From: Halocynthiibacter styelae
GTDB lineage: Bacteria; Pseudomonadota; Alphaproteobacteria; Rhodobacterales; Rhodobacteraceae
Assembly (NCBI RefSeq): GCF_016123485.1
Contig: NZ_JADCKQ010000001.1
Span: 405,307-469,306 of the forward strand
Direction: 5' to 3'
DNA: 64,000 nucleotides
Shown here: positions 37,017 through 45,871 of the stretch, in pieces
Position numbering within the stretch: position 1 is the first letter of the stretch
How the letters are laid out: each line of letters begins with the position of its first letter
Translations under genes and position numbers: made by a program
The notes under the pieces: model-generated
Seen by the model: the letters and a program-made list of their open reading frames with translations, nothing else
Told to the model about the DNA's origin: nothing
The model's database searches: none

Positions 37017-38411
37017 TTATTTCATGGCACTAAGAGCTTCGAACTCGTCGAGCAGATCTTCGCTCACCATCTCCAGTTCATGCTCGCCGACTGAGCTGCC
37101 GATGTAACTGTCAGCCGTGTCGCGCGAGTGCTGGTTGCACATGATCATTGCCATGCGCACGCCCTCTTCACCTCTCGCGCCAAAATAATCATGCATCGAA
37201 GTACGGGCAATTTGCGCCCCGGTGCCAGCTATCTCGCGCCAGACATTGGTGACGTAGTTCTTTGCCACCGGAATGCCGTTGGGGTGTACGAAGAGCGGGC
37301 GCTTGCTGTTTTCCGCATGATCTCGGAGCACCTCAAGATACCGTGGATTGTTGTCCTGGAGCACCAAAGCATCAACAAACCGCGACATCATCGGATGAAT
37401 TGAGCCGGGGAATTCGCGGCGACCGTCGAGCAGCGCGGTCTTACCAGGCTTATAGCCCCGAAAGCGATAGCGATCGGTATCCCAAAACAATGTCTTGCCA
37501 AAGATAATCTTGTCCCACTCTCGACGAAGCGGTAAAATTGCGGGCAACGCAAAAGCCGCTGCGCGGTTGCGCTGAATGTGCCGTTTGCTGGGGGGTACTG
37601 CCTTTTCGGCTTTTTCCAGCAAGTCGTGGGCGTCTCGGATAATATCGGGCGGGCGCCCGATGCCGTGAAGCTTGCCATACTTAAGCTGCGCCGTGTTCGC
37701 TTCCTCATCCACCAAGGTTTTCAGCGTCTGCCTCAATGCACCCATCAATTGATCGGAGTAAGTGCTTCGGTGACGGGCAAAACGCTCCAACTCTTCCCAA
37801 GTCGCGCGCAGAGTCGCGGGGCGTAAAGGTTCACCCGACCGACTGCTGATGCGCGTTGAGAGATCGGCATAAAAAGCCGTCAGCCCTTCTTGGTGCAATT
37901 CTTCCGATAGCCCTTCGCGGCGCATCACCAAAGTGTATTGGCCCAGTTTCTGCGCCATTCGCGCTTGGATGTCCGATGCAGGTGCACGCTTGTCGCCCGC
38001 CGTGCGCCGGATCCGAAGCCCTTCGAGAACGGCCTGCCAATCGGTCGGAAGGTCATTGGGAGCTACCGAGACGCTGCGGGTGTAGTGCACCCTACCTTTA
38101 CTCGAATTGCCTTTGTGCTGCTTCTTTGCAGTAACAAGCGACAACGCCTCGTCGATGGCGGCAAGTTTTGGATCCGCCGCGTCGAACATGGTAAGTGCGG
38201 CGTGCAGGTGAGCCAACTGGCTCACCCCGTCACCGAGGCTCGCAAAAGCCAGGAAATCCTCGGCCAGCGGATCGGTCAGCGCAAACTGGCCAAGGTGATC
38301 GAAGAACGCATCTAAAGCACGCAATTGATCGAGGCTCAGCGTTGGAATGACAGGATGACTCGATATATCCTGCCATACGGGCTTAGCAAGGATCCGGAAA
38401 CGGTTGGCCAT
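37017..38411 (-). CDS. Recombinase-like protein with degenerate catalytic site
   Basis: This 464-residue protein resembles a tyrosine recombinase in its last 120 residues. TSMHDYFGARGEEGVRMAMIMCNQHSRDTADSYIG has H407, R413, H428 and Y436 where the H-x-x-R, H and Y positions would be, though with unusual spacing. LPLRREWD (R296) could supply the first arginine. The N-terminal part is helical. The start codon overlaps the stop of the 629-residue recombinase (TAATG), so it is translationally coupled and probably works with it. Catalytic competence is uncertain. Confidence 0.6.
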   Translation of the reverse strand: MANRFRILAKPVWQDISSHPVIPTLSLDQLRALDAFFDHLGQFALTDPLAEDFLAFASLGDGVSQLAHLHAALTMFDAADPKLAAIDEALSLVTAKKQHKGNSSKGRVHYTRSVSVAPNDLPTDWQAVLEGLRIRRTAGDKRAPASDIQARMAQKLGQYTLVMRREGLSEELHQEGLTAFYADLSTRISSRSGEPLRPATLRATWEELERFARHRSTYSDQLMGALRQTLKTLVDEEANTAQLKYGKLHGIGRPPDIIRDAHDLLEKAEKAVPPSKRHIQRNRAAAFALPAILPLRREWDKIIFGKTLFWDTDRYRFRGYKPGKTALLDGRREFPGSIHPMMSRFVDALVLQDNNPRYLEVLRDHAENSKRPLFVHPNGIPVAKNYVTNVWREIAGTGAQIARTSMHDYFGARGEEGVRMAMIMCNQHSRDTADSYIGSSVGEHELEMVSEDLLDEFEALSAMK

Positions 38412-40300
38412 TACCCAAACGCCTCGTCCATGATTTCATCCTGCACTTCCTCGATGACGATCGCTTCGTTTATCCATGCGTAAAACTTCTCTACGACGCT
38501 GGGGGAATTGTTCAAAAGCGTCGCAACTCTACCAATATTTGCGAGCGACCGTCTGAGCATGATGCTTGCGACACCGTGTCGAAAGTTGTGGGGCGTCATC
38601 GGCATTCCGATCGCCTCGCTCGCTTCACAGAGATATTCATAGAAGACAGACTTTGAGAGGTGCCCAGCACTTTGCAATGCGACAAATAAGTGAGGGGACT
38701 CAGAGCGCTGCAATAAGTCCTGCATCTTCCCGAAACGCAAACTTTCAAACGGCTGATCAATTCCGGCACACCATTGCGCGTTCCCATAAGGAAACAGTGG
38801 GCGAATTGTCTTGATATACCAATCAAGAGTCTGCGCGCCTTCCAGCGCGTTGCGCCGGATCTTCTGGCGCGGCACAGGTTTACCTTTTCTGACCTTCATT
38901 TCCTTTCGGTTCAACGCAATTTCGTAGTGATCTGCATGACCCGTGGGCAGGAACAGGTTCGAAGTCGGACCACGGTGACGAAGTTGAAGGACGTTTGTCA
39001 CGCGGTTAGGTGCGCCACACAGTTCGATCGCCGCGAACGCTGCACACGTGCCGAACATCCGCACCTCGCGCAATTGCGACGCGGTCAACATCTTGTCCGT
39101 CGCAAGGATATCATCCGCGCGGTCGCGATAAGCAAAGTGCTGGGTAAGGAAGCTGCGCCGTCTCTGCGGAATATTGATAAGTGGGCGACAAAACTGAACC
39201 GTTTTTGGCGACATTTCGTCGGCCCTCTGCTTCCCTTCTACGAGAAATTCGCAGTCTTCACGGACCTTCGCAAGGGAGCTTGGATCCATTTCGTTGCGAT
39301 CAAGAACCGTCATGACATGGCCAAAGTAGTCATATGCTGACCTTGGGTTCAGGCCATCAGGCATCTCTGACCTGTTGTTCCAGTTTGCGGCTACGACCCA
39401 TGCGGTATCTTCCGTAAAAAGCTCTGAGAAATCAGTCAGCGTATCAAGGTCGATTTGGCCACCGCGCTCCCGAGATGCGCTCCAAACGTAGGAACGCAAG
39501 GCCGACCTGTAAGTGCCGACTGTCGTTGGCTGCCAAGCATCTGAGTGCTTGTCGGTTGTTCGGTCATATTTCGCGTTCTTCAGTCGGCCGATCTCCAACA
39601 CTTCATCGATCCAAATGTCCAAATGTGGAGGCAACGCGTTCTCAAATCTGCGACGGGCTCTGTTGATATCAAGTTCATCGGGAAGATGTGCCGCAATACT
39701 GCGAATGCACTGATAACGCTTCAGGACTTCCAGCGCTCGTAGATGCTTGCGACGTATATTGTCGCTTGGAGCTCTGTCGAGGATCAGGGCAATAGCTTCG
39801 CAATCGAGCTCTCCCGGTTCGATAGCAGATTTGCGAGCCCAGTCGGCAAAAGCTACCACCGCGCCTGCTTCGCCCCCGTGAATGGGGCCTCCATTGTGAG
39901 ACAGAGTATGCAACAGCTCGTTCAGGAGTGCCCAACCATCCTGCCGCGCTTTACGTTCCTTCTCGGCGGCAACTGCACCATTGCTATGTTCTATGCGGCG
40001 ACGCACCTTGTTGCGCCATTTGTTGTAACCGTTGCGTGACTTCCAGAAACTGCGTTCTCGGCCAGGAACTTGCACCATGCGGTGTGCGAGCGGGAACATT
40101 TGGTCGAACCACTCGACATCCGCTTCAAAGCTGGCCAGCGGTGCCGCAAAGTAGTCTGCAACGCGCTTAGTAGCCCGAGCTTCGTCATCCCTCCCGGCAA
40201 CGTTTGCGTCGTCATACACGTCTTGTAGGTTTTTTGGTTTTGGTGGTTCTGTTGCGACCGGGATGGCAATAGAATTCGCGATCTGAGTTAGAATGCTCAT
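38411..40300 (-). CDS. Large tyrosine recombinase-like protein
   Basis: This 629-residue protein has a C-terminal catalytic domain with R433 (CGAPNRVTNVLQLRHRG), H571 and R574 (TPHNFRHG) and Y607 (EKFYAWI). The usual second His/Trp position is Asn (LLNNSPS). Residues about 120-300 form a helical N-terminal and core-binding region with the pattern D-x-W-x-x-L, I-E-P-x-E-L, LP-D-E-L, LPPHL and TYRSALRSYVW. The same pattern recurs in the 685-residue protein at 52642-54699. The start at 40300 follows AAGGAAA; the first 23 codons of the longer frame lack one. It is the middle gene of a three-gene cassette. Confidence 0.7.
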   Translation of the reverse strand: MSILTQIANSIAIPVATEPPKPKNLQDVYDDANVAGRDDEARATKRVADYFAAPLASFEADVEWFDQMFPLAHRMVQVPGRERSFWKSRNGYNKWRNKVRRRIEHSNGAVAAEKERKARQDGWALLNELLHTLSHNGGPIHGGEAGAVVAFADWARKSAIEPGELDCEAIALILDRAPSDNIRRKHLRALEVLKRYQCIRSIAAHLPDELDINRARRRFENALPPHLDIWIDEVLEIGRLKNAKYDRTTDKHSDAWQPTTVGTYRSALRSYVWSASRERGGQIDLDTLTDFSELFTEDTAWVVAANWNNRSEMPDGLNPRSAYDYFGHVMTVLDRNEMDPSSLAKVREDCEFLVEGKQRADEMSPKTVQFCRPLINIPQRRRSFLTQHFAYRDRADDILATDKMLTASQLREVRMFGTCAAFAAIELCGAPNRVTNVLQLRHRGPTSNLFLPTGHADHYEIALNRKEMKVRKGKPVPRQKIRRNALEGAQTLDWYIKTIRPLFPYGNAQWCAGIDQPFESLRFGKMQDLLQRSESPHLFVALQSAGHLSKSVFYEYLCEASEAIGMPMTPHNFRHGVASIMLRRSLANIGRVATLLNNSPSVVEKFYAWINEAIVIEEVQDEIMDEAFG

Positions 40301-40493
40301 GGGGCATTTCCTTTTCTTGTTATGGAGGAGATTGGTTGTTTTCGGTGCATCTAAAGGCTTGGAGTGCAATAAATGTCATTCTGTCGCAGCTTTAACAGAT
40401 CCTTAAATAGCCGACAGTTTGACATCGCGGGGCATGCAGTGCGCAGGGGCGTTTGCGGTGCAAAACGAGATCATTCAGTGCAAGAATCCGACC

Positions 40494-41165
40494 TCAATCT
40501 GGGCCAGACTGCACGACAAAGCGGGCTGCCGTACCAAGCACACCACCTGAAAATTCAGGCGCTGGTGTCTTTCTATTGGCCGCTTGAACCTCTGGAAGCT
40601 CCGAACAAATACGTTGTACCTCTGACTTAAAGTACCACTTCACGCCCCCCGTCAAAATGACGTGCTTTGGCTCAGCGCAACCAGTTTTTCCAAACTCGAC
40701 TTCCAAGTCTGTCAAAGTACACCCCAGTGTGCCCGCGGTCTCATCCGAGGTCAGAAACAGACTCTTATTGAGAGGCAGTTCTGTGAACGTGTTTCTTGGA
40801 TTTCGCGAGCACTCAATTAGCTGGCTCTGGACAAACCTGTTGCGTTTTGGGCCAAACACGTAGAGCGGTGGTAAATATAGCTGACCATCCAGGATTTTGG
40901 CTTTCAATCCATCCACGGGCTGGCCCAGTTCCTCGGCGGCCTCCGAAATCGTCATAAGTGGTGCGTTCGTAAGGTCGTCAGCTGCCTTCGCCTCCACGCC
41001 GAGCGCGCCTTCGATCACTCGACGCCAAGGATACTTGCGACCTAACGCCAGCACCCCAAGCTCTCCCAATAACTCATCAACGTTGTTTCGCGAAATCCGG
41101 AGCCATCCAGCAATTTCAACTTTATTGGCGCCGCCCATTAGGTCGCAATAACCTTCTGTTCCCAT
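40494..41165 (-). CDS. Winged-helix/excisionase-like DNA-binding protein
   Basis: This 223-residue protein has two segments resembling MerR/excisionase-type helix-turn-helices: KVEIAGWLRISRNNVDELLGELGVLALGRKYPWRRVIE (residues 15-52) and MTISEAAEELGQPVDGLKAKILDG (about 71-94). A third such segment occurs later (LTSDETAGTLGCTLTDLEVEFG). It is first in the recombinase cassette, and TAGGAG precedes the ATG. By position it could regulate the cassette or direct excision. The annotation rests on pattern, not on a profile match. Confidence 0.55.
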   Translation of the reverse strand: MGTEGYCDLMGGANKVEIAGWLRISRNNVDELLGELGVLALGRKYPWRRVIEGALGVEAKAADDLTNAPLMTISEAAEELGQPVDGLKAKILDGQLYLPPLYVFGPKRNRFVQSQLIECSRNPRNTFTELPLNKSLFLTSDETAGTLGCTLTDLEVEFGKTGCAEPKHVILTGGVKWYFKSEVQRICSELPEVQAANRKTPAPEFSGGVLGTAARFVVQSGPD

Positions 41166-41507
41166 CGATATCTCCTACGTCTTTTCAGACAGGAGATGGA
41201 GGCAAACTATACATCGGAAAAACAAAAACTATGACAAACTGGATGCAGATCTAAAAGCTCATCGGCCACATCACAGGAAAACCCTGATGCGACCTCAATT
41301 TCAGTCGATAAGAAATTGAAAACATTATACTTACAAAATTTCGATTAATTCCTCGTAACATCAATGGAGTTCAAAAAAATGCCGTATCCGCAAACTGTGT
41401 CGGTTCATTTCGTCAGTAAAGCGAGAATGGCTTTTGTCTGCGGCATCAGCTCGAGGCTTACCGAGATATGAGCCCGCCATGCCGGTCCACTCGCCAGGGC
41501 GATCTCA

Positions 41508-41536
41508 TACCCCACGAAAAAATGGTGTGGGGTATA
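41508..41536. promoter_or_regulatory. Palindrome 1: TACCCCAC-N11-GTGGGGTA
   Basis: Perfect 9-bp arms ATACCCCAC and GTGGGGTAT flank an 11-nt spacer, directly followed by ATATA. It forms a pair with the palindrome at 41553-41580. It could be an operator for a dimeric regulator or a recombinase site. Confidence 0.6.
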
Positions 41537-41552
41537 TATAGGCCAATTTCTT

Positions 41553-41580
41553 ACCCTACGAAATATTTTTTGTAGGGTAT
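41553..41580. promoter_or_regulatory. Palindrome 2: TACCCTAC-N12-GTAGGGTA
   Basis: Perfect 8-bp arms TACCCTAC and GTAGGGTA flank a 12-nt AT-rich spacer. It differs from palindrome 1 by C-to-T in the left arm and the matching G-to-A in the right arm, so symmetry is kept in both copies. Centres are about 44 bp apart. Confidence 0.6.
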
Positions 41581-41919
41581 CCTTGCGCAACAAGACGAGC
41601 ATGCAAGTCTTAGTGCTTTAGTAACAACCTTCAAAAAGTCCCTCTTTTGTTCAAAATCGGAGACGATCGATCCAGCCAAGTTTCGCGCAACCGTCGTTCA
41701 GCATCCAAAATGTAGCTGCCAGGGTTGTGAGAATGGTGTCACCGAAGCCTCTAAATCCGCCGAAATCACTGCGAGTGGTTTGCCGACCGACGGCGCGCTG
41801 GCTCATTTTTTTGGAAGACAGAACCTCAATCGACCTAATGCTTGCACCAGAACCGCAATTTCTTCTATTTTTCCGCCCCCTTAAAGTGTTAGATTTTATA
41901 AAAGTTTCAGGATTACATT

Positions 41920-44900
41920 TTGAGAATCATCGACAACATTTCTGTCCTACTGGGAGACGAACTGAAAGAATCCGTCGAAGTCGGCTCAAAAATCCGCGTG
42001 GCGGCCAGTTGTTTTTCAATCTTTGCGTATGAAGCGCTGAGAGATGAACTGGAAAACGTCAAAGAGCTCGAGTTCATCCTGATTGACCCCACGTTCATTC
42101 CGAACGAGGCATTAGGGCGCTCAAAGAAAGAAAAACGTGAATTCTTTATCCCGAAACAACTCAGGGAAACTGCGCTCTACGGCACAGAGTTTGAGATTCA
42201 TCTTCGGAACAAATTGACTCAAAAGGCCATCGCAAGACAGTGTGCGGATTGGATCCGGAGGAAGGTTACCTTCAAATCCAACGCAACTGACGCTCCGATG
42301 CAGCAGTTCGCGACCATCGAGGCAAGCAAAGGAAACAAGGTTTTCTCGCCTATCAGTGGGTTTTCGGCGGTCGACTTAGGCTACCAGCCAGGCAACGCTG
42401 TTTCTAATTTCACTCATGCATTCGAAGATGATCTGTCCACAAAAACCTATCTTTCTTTATTTGATCAAGTCTGGGCGAACCCCGAAAACGTTCAAGATGT
42501 AACGGATCAGGTCCTTCAACACATTGAGGCCGTGTACCAAGAGAACTCGCCACAACGAATTTATTTCTTGATCTTGTATAACATCTTCAAGGAATTCCTT
42601 GAAGATGTTGACGAAGATGTGCTGCCCAACGACCAGACGGGTTATCTGGATAGCCTCGTCTGGAACAAACTGTTCAACTATCAAAAAGATGCAGCCACCG
42701 GAATAATCAACAAGCTGGAAACCTATAACGGCTGTATCCTTGCGGACAGCGTTGGCTTAGGGAAAACCTTTACCGCGCTTGCGGTAGTGAAATACTATGA
42801 ACTGCGGAACAAATCCGTTCTGGTTCTTTGCCCAAAAAAGCTCGCCGACAATTGGCGCAACTACAACACGAACCTTAAAACAAACCTCTTTGCAGCTGAC
42901 CGTTTCAACTACGATGTCCTCTGTCACACTGACCTCTCAAGAACATCGGGCGAGTCACTGGGCATACCACTCGACCGGATCAATTGGGGCAACTATGATC
43001 TGGTCGTCATCGACGAATCTCACAATTTCAGAAATAACGACGTCTACAAGGATCGTGAAACTCGGTACCAAAAGTTGATGAACAAGGTCATCAAATCCGG
43101 CGTAAAGACGAAAGTTTTGATGCTTTCCGCGACCCCAGTTAACAACCGTTTCACCGACCTTCGCAACCAGCTCGCATTGGCTTACGAGGGGCATTCGGAC
43201 ACGTTGAGCCGAAACCTGAAGACCAAGTCCAGTGTTGAGGAAATCTTCCGGAAGGCCCAAACTGCCTTCAATACTTGGTCGGGGCTCCCCCCAGCGGAAC
43301 GCACAGCACAATCGATTCTCAGAGCGCTGGATCTTGATTTCTTTGAGCTTTTGGACTCGGTGACAATTGCGCGTTCTCGCAAGCATATCGAGCAATTCTA
43401 CGACACAGCTGACATCGGGCAATTCCCCGAGCGAAGAAAGCCAATTTCCCATCACCTCCCGATCACCTTCCGCAAGGATGTCGTGGGATTTGACGAAATT
43501 TATAGCGATCTATCCCTACTAAAAATGGCTGTCTACGCGCCGGTGAATTACATCCAACCGAGCCGCCTCAAAAAATATGAAGAGCTCTACGACACCAAAA
43601 CAGAGGGCGCTAAAGGTACTTTGCGCCAGGCCGATCGCGAGCGTAGCCTGCAAGCGCTGATGACGACGAACCTTCTGAAGCGCCTTGAAAGTTCTGTAGA
43701 AGCATTCCGTCTCACCTTAGGTGCGCTGAACCGAAACATTGGTGCGATGCAGGAAGCCATTGATCGCTTCGAGGCCAGTGGCGGCAATGGCGGGATCGAA
43801 GACGTCTTAAATGAGATGGACAGCCTGGACACCGACGATGACGACCTGTTGGGCCTCGGCGAATTTACCATCGGCAAAAAGATCCAAATCGACCTTGCTG
43901 ATATGGACATCCCAACCTGGAAGGCTGATTTGGGCGGTGACCACGAGATCATTCAAGGTCTTCTGGCAGAGATGGACAAGGTTGGTGTTGACGAGGATGC
44001 TAAGCTCCAACACCTAATCGAGGTCATTAGGCAAAAGATGGCCACGCCATTGAACCCAGGCAATCGCAAGGTCCTGATTTTCACTGCTTACGCAGACACC
44101 GCCGAATATCTTTATCGCCACGTCGCGCCTGCCTTAAAGGGCGCAATGGGATCTGAAACAGGAATCGTCACGGGCTCAGGAAACCCAAAAACGACACTGA
44201 AGCCTCATTACGATTTCCAATCGGTTCTGACCCTTTTTGCCCCCAAGGCGAAAGAGAAGGCACTGATTATGCCGGAGGTGCCAGAAGAACTGGACATTTT
44301 GATCGGAACCGACTGCATCTCCGAGGGGCAAAACCTTCAGGATTGCGACTACCTGATCAATTACGACATCCACTGGAACCCAGTTCGGATTGTGCAACGC
44401 TTTGGCCGGGTTGACCGGATCGGCTCACCCAACTCCGCCATTCAGTTGGTCAACTACTGGCCCGACATCTCGCTGGACGAGTACATCAACCTCAAGGAAC
44501 GCGTCGAAAACCGGATGCACATCGTCGATTTGGCTGGCACTGGTGAAGACAACGTGCTGACGGCGAAAAGCAGTGATGTTGCCTACCGTAAGGACCAGCT
44601 GCAGCGCCTGCAGGAGGAGGTGATCGAGCTCGAGGATGTTAAAACCGGCGTTTCCATTACCGACTTGGGCCTGAACGACTTCCGCATGGACCTGCTGAAC
44701 TACACCAAGGAACATGGCGACTTGGCCGGCCAACCCAAAGGTCTGCATGCAATCGTCCCGTCCAACCCCGCCAAAGGTCTACGCCCAGGTATGATCCTTG
44801 CTCTGCGCAACATTCAACCGGACGTGAACGTCAACCAACAGAACCGCCTGCACCCCTATTACCTGATCTACCTGGATAATGACGCCAACGTAATCGCCGA

Positions 44901-45192
44901 CTACACTGAGGTGAAGCGACTGCTCGACATGATCCGCTCAAGCTGCAAGGGCCTGGACAAACCCATCAAGGCGCTCTGCGATGCCTTTAACTCGGAAACC
45001 AAAGATGGGCGCGAGATGGGCAAGTATTCCGAACTGCTCAGCGATGCGATCAAATCCATGATCGAAGTAAAGGAAGAGCGCGACCTCGATAGCCTCTTTT
45101 CAGGCGGACACACCACCGCGCTGACCCACACCATCGCAGGTCTCGATGATTTTGAACTGTTGGCCTTCATCGTCGTGAGGGATCCTGCATGA
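41920..45192 (+). CDS. PLD-like/SNF2-type helicase of the restriction operon
   Basis: This 1090-residue protein begins with a region resembling a phospholipase D-like domain (residues about 1-130). A superfamily 2 helicase follows: Walker A DSVGLGKT at 276-283, DESH at 365-368, LSATPVNNRFTDLRNQLA, and the C-terminal IGTDCISEGQNLQDCDYLINYDIHWNP with QRFGRVDRIG near 827. The DESH box and ISEGQNLQDCD are typical of SNF2/RapA-like helicases. The start is TTG with CAGGA upstream. Its stop overlaps the DUF4391 start by 4 bp. Likely role: ATP-driven DNA translocation in the defence operon. Confidence 0.88.
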   Translation: MRIIDNISVLLGDELKESVEVGSKIRVAASCFSIFAYEALRDELENVKELEFILIDPTFIPNEALGRSKKEKREFFIPKQLRETALYGTEFEIHLRNKLTQKAIARQCADWIRRKVTFKSNATDAPMQQFATIEASKGNKVFSPISGFSAVDLGYQPGNAVSNFTHAFEDDLSTKTYLSLFDQVWANPENVQDVTDQVLQHIEAVYQENSPQRIYFLILYNIFKEFLEDVDEDVLPNDQTGYLDSLVWNKLFNYQKDAATGIINKLETYNGCILADSVGLGKTFTALAVVKYYELRNKSVLVLCPKKLADNWRNYNTNLKTNLFAADRFNYDVLCHTDLSRTSGESLGIPLDRINWGNYDLVVIDESHNFRNNDVYKDRETRYQKLMNKVIKSGVKTKVLMLSATPVNNRFTDLRNQLALAYEGHSDTLSRNLKTKSSVEEIFRKAQTAFNTWSGLPPAERTAQSILRALDLDFFELLDSVTIARSRKHIEQFYDTADIGQFPERRKPISHHLPITFRKDVVGFDEIYSDLSLLKMAVYAPVNYIQPSRLKKYEELYDTKTEGAKGTLRQADRERSLQALMTTNLLKRLESSVEAFRLTLGALNRNIGAMQEAIDRFEASGGNGGIEDVLNEMDSLDTDDDDLLGLGEFTIGKKIQIDLADMDIPTWKADLGGDHEIIQGLLAEMDKVGVDEDAKLQHLIEVIRQKMATPLNPGNRKVLIFTAYADTAEYLYRHVAPALKGAMGSETGIVTGSGNPKTTLKPHYDFQSVLTLFAPKAKEKALIMPEVPEELDILIGTDCISEGQNLQDCDYLINYDIHWNPVRIVQRFGRVDRIGSPNSAIQLVNYWPDISLDEYINLKERVENRMHIVDLAGTGEDNVLTAKSSDVAYRKDQLQRLQEEVIELEDVKTGVSITDLGLNDFRMDLLNYTKEHGDLAGQPKGLHAIVPSNPAKGLRPGMILALRNIQPDVNVNQQNRLHPYYLIYLDNDANVIADYTEVKRLLDMIRSSCKGLDKPIKALCDAFNSETKDGREMGKYSELLSDAIKSMIEVKEERDLDSLFSGGHTTALTHTIAGLDDFELLAFIVVRDPA

Positions 45193-45857
45193 CGGCGCTC
45201 TACGACTACCCCAAAACCGCGCTGCTGAAACGTGTCGTGCCCAAAACGCGGATTTATGAACGTGTGCAGGCAACTACGGCGCTCAAGGACAAATTCGTCG
45301 CGCAGGTGGATCAGATCACATGGCGCGTCAAACTGGCCCCGGAAACGATCAACCTGCCAGCCACCAAATCCGTGCCAGAAATCCAAATATTTCGCGTCGC
45401 GCTAAAGACAGACACTGTGCAGGATGACGTGCTCAAAGCCATCGACCGCGCCATTCCGTTTCCCATCGTGTTCGAACTTGAATACGACCAAAAAAACCAA
45501 GTCGCCGCGGCGCATAAACGCCCGTCAGAGGCCGAAACAGACAAGTGGGTTATCTCCGATTACCTACGGTCCAACTGGCTGCCAGCTGACGTGCCACGCA
45601 CCACATTGCCAGTGGCGCTGAACCTCGGTGTGCTTTATGAACAGATCCTGACAGCGCTCATGCCGATTGTGCCGCAAACGGCGGAATCCTTAGGCGCGCG
45701 GATGGACCGGGCGCACGCGCTGAAAACCAAAGAGCGTGAGATCAGCCAGCTGAAATCAAAGTTGAAACGCGAGACGCAATTCAACATCAAAATGACATTG
45801 CACGGTCAGCTGCGTGAGGCGCAGGCGGACTTCGAGCATCTGAAAAAGCCGGAATAG
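45189..45857 (+). CDS. DUF4391 family protein
   Basis: This 222-residue protein matches DUF4391 in pattern. It opens with FDYPKTALLKRVVPKTRIYE-like sequence (LYDYPKTALLKRVVPKTRIYE). It also has VDQITWRVKLAPETINLPA, EIQIFRVAL, and a late coiled coil (KTKEREISQLKSKLKRETQFNIKM). The family accompanies SNF2-like helicases and DNA methyltransferases in defence loci; its function is not known to me. The ATGA overlap with the helicase gene implies coupled translation, and the pair probably forms a complex. Confidence 0.75.
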   Translation: MTALYDYPKTALLKRVVPKTRIYERVQATTALKDKFVAQVDQITWRVKLAPETINLPATKSVPEIQIFRVALKTDTVQDDVLKAIDRAIPFPIVFELEYDQKNQVAAAHKRPSEAETDKWVISDYLRSNWLPADVPRTTLPVALNLGVLYEQILTALMPIVPQTAESLGARMDRAHALKTKEREISQLKSKLKRETQFNIKMTLHGQLREAQADFEHLKKPE

Positions 45858-45871
45858 GCAGGGGAAAGACT

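Larger units (their letters stand above)
41166..41919. other. Divergent control region between recombinase cassette and restriction operon
   Basis: This 750-bp stretch separates two divergent operons. It has no supported gene; the 65-codon minus frame at 41405-41602 lacks a ribosome site and runs across the palindromes. It contains two palindromes (41508-41580), an AT-rich TATATA between them, and an A/T-rich segment (41280-41350). It probably holds the promoters of both operons. Confidence 0.6.

Noticed and set aside
41405..41602. A 65-codon minus-strand frame in the divergent control region
   Set aside because: It lacks a ribosome site and spans both palindromes, which would be odd for coding sequence; no motif.
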